Positions 1 to 5,166 of a stretch of DNA of 5,166 bases are shown here, piece by piece. Positions within the stretch are counted from its first letter, which is position 1; each line of letters starts with the position of its first letter. The stretch is taken from positions 1-5,166 of the forward strand of contig CAZDML010000140.1 of NCBI GenBank assembly GCA_964506645.1. Reading direction: 5' to 3'. The notes under the pieces are model-generated. The model did no database searches and was not told the origin of the DNA. It worked only from the letters and a program-made list of their open reading frames with translations. Both the position numbers and the translations under genes were made by a program. The stretch is from CAZDML01 sp964506645 (GTDB lineage Bacteria > Elusimicrobiota > Elusimicrobia > 2-01-FULL-59-12).

Positions 1-1431
1 AAAACGAACAGGAATGTTCTCGTAACCAAAGAGGCGTGCTATTTCTTCCATTAAATCAGCCTCTTGAAGTAAATCGGTACGCCAGCTCGGGACAGTAACA
101 AGATGTTGCTGTGTCCCCGTGTTAATAATGCACCCCAGTCGACGCAGCATGTCGGCCATGGCAGAATCTTTGATTTCGACCCCTAAGAATTGCCGAACCT
201 GATCCCCGCGCAATTTGATAGTAATCGGCACATAGGGGGCAGGGGTCGCTTCAATCGGTTTATAGCCATTGCCACCGGCGATTTCCTGGATTAACTGGGC
301 CGCCCGCATAGAGGCAAACGACACCATGTTCCAATCACTGCCGCGTTCGAAGCGATAGGAACTTTCACTTGAGACACCGAGGCGTTTGCAGGTTTGCCGA
401 ACACTCGAAGCAGAGAATGCTGCGCTTTCTAAAAGGATTTCGGTTGTGTCTGTTGTAATACCCGAGCTTTCGCCCCCCATGATGCCTGCCAGCGCTGCGG
501 GTTTTTCATCATCCGCAATAACGAGCATTCCGTCCAGTAAGTCGGCTGTTTTACCTTCCAAGGTGAGCAAACTCTCGCCTTTGCTGGCCTGTCGAATACG
601 AAGTTTTCTGCCTTTAATCTTGGCCAAATCAAAAGCATGCATGGGCTGCCCAAGTTCCAGCATGATGTAGTTCGTGATATCGACAATATTATTGATAGCG
701 CGTATGCCGCAGCGGGAGAGGCGTTGGGCCATCCATGCTGGCGAAGGACCGACTTTCATTTCACGGATCAGGCGCCCCATATAGCGTGCGCATAATTCAG
801 GAGCTTCATTCACAATGGAAAACGAAATGGAAGGGATCAGATCAAGCTCTCTGGCGCGCGGCTCTGGGTTTTTGAGTGGGACGTTTAAGGCGGCTGAAAT
901 TTCGCGCGCAATCCCCAGAATGCTGAGTGCATCTCGGCGATTGGGAGTGACTTCAATTTCTATGAGGGTGTCATCGAGCCCAAGAAGCTGACGAACGTCG
1001 TTACCGAGAGGCGTTTGAGGGTCGAGGATCATGATGCCGTCAGACTTTTCTTCGATCCCCAGCTCCGCGGCCGAGCAAATCATTCCCTGAGAATCGACCC
1101 CACGCAGCTTGGCGGCGGCAATGGCATGTCCATCGGGAAGAACAGCTCCAATCCGAGCAAAGGGGATTTTAATCCCCGCTTTTACATTCTGAGCCCCGCA
1201 GACCACCGAATAGGTCTGGAATCCATCGTTGACCTGGCAGAGGGACAAGCGATCCGCATTGGGATGTTTTTGCACATCCCGGACTTCGGCCGTGACGACA
1301 CCACGCAATGATCCGCCCAAGGGTTTGATGGACGCGATTTCAAATCCCAATCGAGACAAGACACCGGCCATTTCCTGCGGCGTAATATCGACCGGAACAA
1401 ATTCGCGCACCCAATTGTATAGAACGAACAT
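1..1431 (-). CDS. pheT: Phenylalanyl-tRNA synthetase beta subunit, 3'-truncated by the window edge
   Basis: Non-catalytic partner of PheS that binds tRNA-Phe and hydrolyses mischarged Tyr-tRNA-Phe. I translated the frame by hand from ATG at 1431: 477 codons are open to base 1 with no stop. The family is near 800 residues, so the catalytic-like module and C-terminal anticodon-binding domain lie outside. Residues 1-37 (MFVLYNWVREFVPVDIT onward) are the typical N-terminus. The EMAP/OB-type tRNA-binding domain spans about 42-150, with HPNADRLSLCQV and VVCGAQNV. The B3/B4 editing domain lies at about 205-385, with INNIVDITNYIMLELGQP, MHAFD (265-268 HAFD), IMGGESSGIT, LLESAAF and SYRFERGSDW. The B5 domain follows at about 400-475, with VPSWRTDLLQEADLMEEIARLFGYENIP split across it. 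A weak GGAG lies 11 bases upstream inside pheS. The pheS stop is two bases away (TAATCATG), suggesting coupling. Confidence 0.97.
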   Translation of the reverse strand, partial: MFVLYNWVREFVPVDITPQEMAGVLSRLGFEIASIKPLGGSLRGVVTAEVRDVQKHPNADRLSLCQVNDGFQTYSVVCGAQNVKAGIKIPFARIGAVLPDGHAIAAAKLRGVDSQGMICSAAELGIEEKSDGIMILDPQTPLGNDVRQLLGLDDTLIEIEVTPNRRDALSILGIAREISAALNVPLKNPEPRARELDLIPSISFSIVNEAPELCARYMGRLIREMKVGPSPAWMAQRLSRCGIRAINNIVDITNYIMLELGQPMHAFDLAKIKGRKLRIRQASKGESLLTLEGKTADLLDGMLVIADDEKPAALAGIMGGESSGITTDTTEILLESAAFSASSVRQTCKRLGVSSESSYRFERGSDWNMVSFASMRAAQLIQEIAGGNGYKPIEATPAPYVPITIKLRGDQVRQFLGVEIKDSAMADMLRRLGCIINTGTQQHLVTVPSWRTDLLQEADLMEEIARLFGYENIPVRF

Positions 1432-1433
1432 GA

Positions 1434-2513
1434 TTAGAACTGCTCCAGGAAGCGCATATCATTCTCATAGAAAAGCCGGAGGTCGTCTACGCCGTACTTG
1501 AACATCGCCAGTCGCTCAATCCCCATACCGAATGCAAAACCGCTGTACTTCTGAGCGTCTATCTTGACGGCACTAAAGACGTTGGGATTCACCATTCCCG
1601 AGCCAAGCATTTCGAGCCACCCTGTATGTTTACACACACGACAGCCACTTCCCTGACAGATCTGGCAGGAAATATCCATTTCGGCAGAAGGTTCTGTGAA
1701 CGGGAAGAACGATGGACGAAATCGCACTTTAACCTGCGATCCAAAAAAGGATTGAGCAAACCGAGAGAGAGTTCCCTTAAGGTCAGAGAAAGAAACGGCT
1801 TCATCGACAAGCAGGCCTTCGAGCTGATGGAAAATGCAGGAATGAGTTGCATCCATCGCTTCATGGCGGTACACCCGACCAGGAACAACTATGGCAATGG
1901 GCGGTGGGTACTTCTGCATAATGTGCACCTGGACGGGAGAGGTGTGTGTACGCAGCAAAGAGGGCTCGAGTTTGCTCTGAAAATCATCAAGCTTTGGTAA
2001 TGACAGCTGCTGGCTCGCGGTTTGTAGGAAAAAAGTATCTTGCATGTCGCGTGCGGGGTGATTGGCTGGAATATTGAGGGCATCAAAATTATAAAATTCG
2101 CTTTCGATTTCAGGGCCGTCTGCACAAACAAAGCCAAGACCCTTAAAAATCGAGACGAGTTCTTCCATGACCTGAGATAACGGATGCTTATGACCAAACA
2201 CGCGAGGAACGCCGGGGAGAGTAATATCAAACGACTCGGCCTGAAGCTTAGACTCCAGTTCTTTTTTCTTTAGTTCTCTGGTTTTATTTTCCAGTCCGGC
2301 TTCGAGATGGACTTTAAGTTCGTTGGCTTCTTTACCAACGGTTTTCTTTTGTTCGAGGGAGAGCTGTCCGAGGTTTTTAAGATAAGTTGTAAGTTTTCCC
2401 TTACGACCCAGCCATTCCTGCTGGAAAGCTTCAAGATCTGTAAGGGTTTGAATAGATTGTAGGCGTGATTGACTTTCCTGGCGTAATGACGCGATCGAAG
2501 AGGAGTCGGTCAT
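1434..2513 (-). CDS. pheS: Phenylalanyl-tRNA synthetase alpha subunit
   Basis: Catalytic subunit of the (alpha-beta)2 class II enzyme that charges tRNA-Phe. The 359 residues are slightly longer than the E. coli protein (327). Residues 1-95 form the charged N-terminal helical coiled-coil arm that contacts tRNA. The core starts near HPLSQVMEEL (110-119). It holds GPEIESEFYNFDALNIP (133-149), RTHTSPVQV (188-196), motif 2 (GRVYRHEAMDATH at 212-224, then FHQLEGL) and motif 3 (GFAFGMGIERLAM at 325-337). An inserted C-x2-C-x4-C-x2-C knuckle lies at 283-294, absent in E. coli but known in many other bacterial PheS. GMVNP at 306-310 has Asn where GMVHP is common. The ATG at 2513 has no recognisable Shine-Dalgarno, and no other start codon exists in frame between the rplT stop and this ATG. 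pheT starts two bases after the TAA, so the subunits are probably co-translated. Confidence 0.98.
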   Translation of the reverse strand: MTDSSSIASLRQESQSRLQSIQTLTDLEAFQQEWLGRKGKLTTYLKNLGQLSLEQKKTVGKEANELKVHLEAGLENKTRELKKKELESKLQAESFDITLPGVPRVFGHKHPLSQVMEELVSIFKGLGFVCADGPEIESEFYNFDALNIPANHPARDMQDTFFLQTASQQLSLPKLDDFQSKLEPSLLRTHTSPVQVHIMQKYPPPIAIVVPGRVYRHEAMDATHSCIFHQLEGLLVDEAVSFSDLKGTLSRFAQSFFGSQVKVRFRPSFFPFTEPSAEMDISCQICQGSGCRVCKHTGWLEMLGSGMVNPNVFSAVKIDAQKYSGFAFGMGIERLAMFKYGVDDLRLFYENDMRFLEQF

Positions 2514-2526
2514 AGCAAAGAGGAGT
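2498..2526 (-). repeat. Duplicated pyrimidine-rich 9-mer flanking the pheS start
   Basis: On the mRNA strand ACTCCTCTT occurs at 2526-2518, just before the pheS ATG, and again at 2506-2498 inside codons 3-6. The copies start 20 bases apart. The element takes the place where a Shine-Dalgarno would be expected and resembles the pyrimidine-rich 3' tail of 16S rRNA rather than its complement. The repeat is directly visible; any function is speculative. Confidence 0.6.
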
Positions 2527-2555
2527 AAGGCCGCAATGGCCCTCGTCCGAAGAAG
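2514..2555 (-). other. rplT-pheS intergenic gap without a recognisable SD or terminator
   Basis: The 42-base gap contains a small possible hairpin (AGGGCC, loop ATTGC, GGCCTT at about 2543-2527) with one G-U pair and no T-tract, so it is not a factor-independent terminator. No AGGAGG-like sequence lies within usable distance of the pheS ATG. No short leader peptide resembling the E. coli pheM attenuator is present. Confidence 0.6.
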
Positions 2556-2915
2556 TTAAGCGCCGACGGCCGCTTTGGCCGTATCCGCAAGCTGCTTGAA
2601 AGCGGCCTGGTCGACCACGGCAAGCTCGGCCAGCATCTTACGATCTAGACCGATACCGGCTTTCTTGAGTCCGTTAATAAATTTGCTGTAGGAGAGTCCA
2701 TTTAATCGGGCCGCGGCATTAATGCGCTGTATCCACAGTTCACGGAAATCGCCTTTGCGATCTTTACGACCAACATAGGCGTAGCGAAGCGACTTTTCAA
2801 CCTGCTGGACGACTTGGCGCCAGCGGCTGCGCTTCGAATAATAAGAGCCTTTAGCAATCTTGAAGATCTTTTTCTTACGTTGGCGTGTGGTTACGCCGCT
2901 TTTTACACGTGCCAT
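2556..2915 (-). CDS. rplT: 50S ribosomal protein L20 (bL20)
   Basis: Primary 23S rRNA-binding protein needed early in 50S assembly; in some bacteria it also represses its own operon. The 119 residues match the usual length of about 118. The long basic N-terminal helix begins MARVKSGVTTRQRKKK. The conserved globular part contains LWIQRINAAARLNGLSYSKF (60-79), then INGLKKAGIGLDRKMLAELAV. ATG at 2915 is the family start. Upstream are AAGGA (2932-2928, 12 bases away) and AGGT (2926-2923), so the SD is not ideally placed. rpmI ends 30 bases upstream. The central stretch RKDRKGDFRELW has Gly55 and Glu59 where most homologues carry basic or polar residues, so it is slightly less basic than usual. 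Family assignment is not in doubt. Confidence 0.97.
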   Translation of the reverse strand: MARVKSGVTTRQRKKKIFKIAKGSYYSKRSRWRQVVQQVEKSLRYAYVGRKDRKGDFRELWIQRINAAARLNGLSYSKFINGLKKAGIGLDRKMLAELAVVDQAAFKQLADTAKAAVGA

Positions 2916-2945
2916 GGTAGTGACCTATCCTTGTTTGAGAGTGAT

Positions 2946-3143
2946 TTATGCGTGGGGCAGAAGCGTCTTAATGATCGCGCCGTCGACCTTATTTAGGTAG
3001 TTGGCCTTACGCAAATGACGTCCACGTTTCCGGGACATGCCGATAAGCAAATGGCGCATGCCTGGCTTCTTGTACTTTACCTTCCCGCTTTTGGTCACGA
3101 GAAATCGTTTATTGGCTCCGCGATGGGTCTTAATCTTGGGCAT
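2946..3143 (-). CDS. rpmI: 50S ribosomal protein L35 (bL35)
   Basis: Small basic protein of the large ribosomal subunit that binds 23S rRNA. The 65-residue length is the family norm. The family N-terminus MPKIKTHRGANKRF is present, followed by a Lys/Arg-rich stretch (RHLLIGMSRKRGRHLRKANYL) and a C-terminal helix ending in KTLLPHA. The ATG at 3143 is preceded by AAGGA (3154-3150) with six bases of spacing, directly after the infC stop. The gap to infC is 11 bases, so translation is probably coupled. In E. coli L20 represses rpmI-rplT by binding the mRNA near the rpmI start; whether that happens here cannot be read from the sequence. Confidence 0.97.
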   Translation of the reverse strand: MPKIKTHRGANKRFLVTKSGKVKYKKPGMRHLLIGMSRKRGRHLRKANYLNKVDGAIIKTLLPHA

Positions 3144-3149
3144 AAATTA

Positions 3150-3154
3150 TCCTT
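3150..3154 (-). promoter_or_regulatory. Ribosome-binding site of rpmI
   Basis: AAGGA lies directly after the infC TAA and six bases before the rpmI ATG, which supports the 3143 start and coupling to infC translation. Confidence 0.7.
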
Positions 3155-3670
3155 TTACTTTTTAGGGGCAAACAACACACTCAGTCGATTGCCTTCCATG
3201 GAAGCGTCTTGTTCGACAACGGCCACATCGGCAATCTTTTCCTTCACACGAGTAATGAGGCCCCGGCCTAAATCAGAATGCTCAATCTCGCGCCCGCGAA
3301 ACACCACGGTAAATCGGACTTTATCACGTTCTGCAACAAATTCTCTAATATGGTTAATCTTAATTTCTAAGTCGTGTTCGCCAATCTTAGGGCGAATACG
3401 GAGCTCTTTGAGTTCTCCGCCTTTATGTTTCTTGCGGGCCTCTTTAAGCTTCTTTTCACGTTCGTAGCGAAACTTGGAAAAATCTGTCAGCTTACAAACA
3501 GGAGGATTGTTCTGCGGGGCAATCTCAACAAGATCCAAATTGCGGTTCTGTGCTAGACGGTTCGCTTCCTCAATTGACTTAATACCCAGTTGTGTACCAT
3601 CTACATCAATAAGACGAACATCTCGTGCCCGAATCTGGTGATTGATGCGTGGTTCGTTCGGTCTAGCTAT
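3155..3670 (-). CDS. infC: Translation initiation factor IF3, probable AUA start
   Basis: IF3 binds the 30S subunit, keeps 50S off and checks the start codon and initiator tRNA. From the proposed start the product has 171 residues, against 180 in E. coli. The N-domain opens with ARPNEPRIN followed by QIRARDVRLID, and contains LDLVEIAPQNNPPVCKL at 45-61. A lysine-rich linker lies at about 66-88. The C-domain runs from LRIRPKIGEHDLEIKI to the end and includes FTVVFRGREIEH. No in-frame ATG, GTG or TTG lies between the thrS stop and the conserved N-terminus. A strong AAGGAGG (3687-3681) sits 10 bases before an ATA that aligns with the family start. ATT at 3679 is only one base from the SD and is too close. 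The TTG at 3538 would remove most of the N-domain and has no SD. Family membership is certain; the exact start is inferred. Non-AUG starts let IF3 repress its own synthesis in E. coli (AUU there). Confidence 0.96.
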   Translation of the reverse strand: MARPNEPRINHQIRARDVRLIDVDGTQLGIKSIEEANRLAQNRNLDLVEIAPQNNPPVCKLTDFSKFRYEREKKLKEARKKHKGGELKELRIRPKIGEHDLEIKINHIREFVAERDKVRFTVVFRGREIEHSDLGRGLITRVKEKIADVAVVEQDASMEGNRLSVLFAPKK

Positions 3671-3680
3671 GTGAGAAATG

Positions 3681-3687
3681 CCTCCTT
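3681..3687 (-). promoter_or_regulatory. Strong ribosome-binding site of infC
   Basis: AAGGAGG is the strongest Shine-Dalgarno sequence seen in the window. It lies 10 bases before ATA (3670-3668) and one base before ATT (3679-3677). It decides the start: no canonical start codon follows in frame within usable distance, and ATA lines up with the family N-terminus ARPN-x-PRIN. A strong SD would offset a weak start codon. Confidence 0.8.
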
Positions 3688-3711
3688 CGAATTTGTAAAA
3701 ACTGACGTGAA

Positions 3712-3741
3712 ATCGTATTAAATTTACTTCCCAGGTGTCAA
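3712..3741 (-). promoter_or_regulatory. Candidate sigma70-type promoter for infC-rpmI-rplT
   Basis: A perfect -35 hexamer TTGACA (3741-3736) overlaps the last codons of thrS (Leu-Thr). It is followed after 18 bases by TACGAT (3717-3712), which matches TATAAT at four of six positions, including the first two and last two. Transcription would start near 3705-3703, leaving a leader of about 35 bases before the infC AUA. Internal promoters feeding infC are known in the E. coli cluster. This is an inference from sequence only; the -35 also encodes protein, so a chance match is possible. Confidence 0.45.
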
Positions 3742-5166
3742 CTCTGGCGGAAGGCTCTTGGTGTCTGTCTCTGAACGCAAGCTTTTGGCGAAATCAGCAA
3801 TTTTCTGTGTTCCGAGGTTTTCTCCGTTTCTCCGGCGAATGGCGACAACCCCATCTTGCAGTTCTTTATCCCCCACGACAAGCAAATAAGGGACTTTCTG
3901 TAGGGTCGCCTCGCGAATCTTAAGTCCGATCTTTTCATTCCGAAGATCAGAGGAAACGCGCAGACCCTGTTTTTTTAATTCTTCTACAACCTGATCCGCA
4001 TAGGTGTTGTGCTTTTCAGTAATTGTTAAAACTGTCGCCTGAACAGGTGCGAGCCACGCAGGAAAATTGCCACCGTAATGCTCTATCAATACACCTAAAA
4101 AGCGTTCCAGGGATCCCAGCAGCGCACGATGGACCATAATGGCACGCTGATCTTTCCCCGTATCATCACGATAAGTTACATCAAAGCGTTCGGGCAAGTT
4201 GAAATCAACCTGAACGGTCGAGCACTGCCATTCGCGGCCGAGCGCATCTCGGATCGCAATATCGATCTTGGGGCCATAAAATGCGCCGCCGCCTTCATCA
4301 ACACCATACGCAAGCCCACGGCTTTTAAGCGAGGCTTCTAGGGCCGCTGTTGCACGATCCCAATTTTCCACGGTTCCAACAAACTCTTTCGGACGTGTTG
4401 CAAGTCGAACCAAAAACGATTGGAATCCAAAAACATCCAACACGTCAAAGACAATCTGCAGGATATTGCTAACTTCAGATTCAATTTGATCTGGCCGACA
4501 GAAGATATGGGCATCATCTTGCGTAAAGCCACGTACGCGCATGAGACCATGCATAACACCGCTGCGCTCATAGCGATAGACTGTCCCCATTTCCGTAATA
4601 CGGATCGGCAACTCACGGTAGGAATGGAGATCGTTCTTATAAATTTGGATATGGCCCGGGCAGTTCATGGGCTTAAGAAGATATTCCTGTTCATCGACCT
4701 TCATGGGGCTAAACATCGCATCACGATAGAAACCCCAATGGCCGGAGGTTTTCCAGAGGTCGACATGGGCAATATGAGGAGTTACCACAAATTGATAGTC
4801 ATTTTTTTCCAGCAAGGTGCGAATAAATTCTTCCACGATGCGACGAATCGTAGCGCCTTTGGGAAGCCAAAATATAAGACCGGGGCCAATCGTATCCGGG
4901 AGAACGGTGAAGAGACCCAGGCGGGGCCCCAGATCGCGATGATCCCGTTTCTTGGCTTCTTCTAAGCGAACGAGATACGCTTTAAGTTCCTTGTCGCTGG
5001 GCCAGACAGTGCCATAGATACGCTGCAACTGTTCACGCTTCTCGTCCCCACGCCAGTATGAGCCAGCAATTTTCAGAAGTTTAAAATGACGAATGTCTTT
5101 GGTTGATTCGACATGATGGCCGCGGCAGAGGTCGACAAAGGTGTCATGAGAACAGTAGGTAACGGT
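3724..5166 (-). CDS. thrS: Threonyl-tRNA synthetase, 5'-truncated by the window edge
   Basis: Class II synthetase that charges tRNA-Thr with threonine in the cytoplasm. The frame is open from the right edge to TAA at 3726-3724, giving the last 480 residues. By alignment from memory with the E. coli enzyme, about 165 N-terminal residues (TGS domain and part of the editing domain) lie outside. Fragment residues 14-18 (CRGHH) are the Cys-x3-His end of the editing site; YWRGD follows at 37-41. The catalytic core has MNCPGH (Cys169), RVRGFTQDDAHIF (His220) and MVHRALLGSLERF (His346). These three match the zinc ligands Cys334, His385 and His511 of E. coli with identical spacing. The anticodon-binding domain spans about residues 370-470 (SSDLRNEKIGLKIREATL). 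The TTG at 5028 is not the start, because conserved sequence continues upstream of it. infC follows after 53 bases. The editing motif has His where Pro is usual. Any leader regulation lies outside the window. Confidence 0.98.
   Translation of the reverse strand, partial: TVTYCSHDTFVDLCRGHHVESTKDIRHFKLLKIAGSYWRGDEKREQLQRIYGTVWPSDKELKAYLVRLEEAKKRDHRDLGPRLGLFTVLPDTIGPGLIFWLPKGATIRRIVEEFIRTLLEKNDYQFVVTPHIAHVDLWKTSGHWGFYRDAMFSPMKVDEQEYLLKPMNCPGHIQIYKNDLHSYRELPIRITEMGTVYRYERSGVMHGLMRVRGFTQDDAHIFCRPDQIESEVSNILQIVFDVLDVFGFQSFLVRLATRPKEFVGTVENWDRATAALEASLKSRGLAYGVDEGGGAFYGPKIDIAIRDALGREWQCSTVQVDFNLPERFDVTYRDDTGKDQRAIMVHRALLGSLERFLGVLIEHYGGNFPAWLAPVQATVLTITEKHNTYADQVVEELKKQGLRVSSDLRNEKIGLKIREATLQKVPYLLVVGDKELQDGVVAIRRRNGENLGTQKIADFAKSLRSETDTKSLPPELTPGK

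Noticed and set aside
386..1501. Several short open frames on both strands in the pheT region (386-670, 429-686, 1015-1311, 1182-1400, 1229-1501)
   Set aside because: The region is covered by one continuous minus-strand PheT frame with all expected motifs; the others are shadows.
1626..2000. 124-codon plus-strand open frame opposite pheS
   Set aside because: Antisense to conserved PheS motif 2 and the cysteine knuckle; no family resemblance.
2527..2543. Hairpin between rplT and pheS as terminator or attenuator
   Set aside because: Six weak pairs with a G-U, no T-tract and no leader peptide; likely incidental.
3015..3467. 150-codon plus-strand open frame opposite infC and rpmI
   Set aside because: Crosses two certain genes on the other strand, is Ser/Arg-rich as expected for a shadow frame, and has no recognised domain.
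3536..3538. TTG at 3538 as the start of infC
   Set aside because: It would remove 44 residues of conserved IF3 N-domain and has no SD upstream, whereas a strong SD precedes the ATA at 3670.
3677..3679. ATT at 3679 as the infC start, by analogy with the E. coli AUU
   Set aside because: Only one base separates it from GGAGG, too short for initiation; ATA three codons later fits spacing and alignment better.
3671..3723. T-box or other riboswitch between thrS and infC
   Set aside because: The 53-base gap is far too short for a T-box and shows no conserved T-box sequence or terminator.
4420..4965. 181-codon open frame on the plus strand opposite thrS
   Set aside because: Lies wholly antisense to a strongly conserved ThrRS catalytic core, shows no recognisable family and reads as a shadow of the real gene.
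5026..5028. TTG at 5028 as the start of thrS
   Set aside because: Conserved ThrRS sequence (CRG-x-H, YWRGD) continues upstream in the same frame to the window edge.

Overview
This 5,166-base window carries one bacterial translation operon read entirely on the minus strand. In transcription order (high to low coordinate) it holds thrS (5' end cut off), infC, rpmI, rplT, pheS and pheT (3' end cut off). This is the classical thrS-infC-rpmI-rplT-pheS-pheT cluster known from E. coli and conserved in many bacterial phyla. Coding density is nearly total. The five intergenic gaps are 53, 11, 30, 42 and 2 bases, and I see no RNA gene, mobile element, CRISPR array or factor-independent terminator.

Organism: a bacterium of roughly balanced base composition (about half G+C by eye). 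The full-length cluster, the four-cysteine motif in PheS and an infC without an AUG start fit many Gram-negative-type or candidate phyla. I cannot place it at phylum level from sequence reading alone.

Layout: 5166-3724 is the threonyl-tRNA synthetase (end of the editing region, catalytic core and anticodon-binding domain). 3723-3671 is a leader with a perfect TTGACA element overlapping the thrS end, a plausible -10 and a strong AAGGAGG ribosome-binding site. 3670-3155 is translation initiation factor IF3, apparently beginning with the rare codon AUA. 3143-2946 is ribosomal protein L35 and 2915-2556 is L20. 2513-1434 is the alpha subunit of phenylalanyl-tRNA synthetase, and 1431-1 is the first 477 codons of its beta subunit, which stays open to the left edge.

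How the genes work together: two synthetases charge tRNA-Thr and tRNA-Phe, IF3 controls start-site selection and subunit dissociation, and L20 and L35 are components of the 50S subunit. The window is a housekeeping region and I found no previously undescribed system. The points most worth checking are the AUA start of infC (a setting for IF3 self-control), the candidate internal infC promoter, and a duplicated pyrimidine-rich 9-mer flanking the pheS start, which lacks a Shine-Dalgarno sequence.
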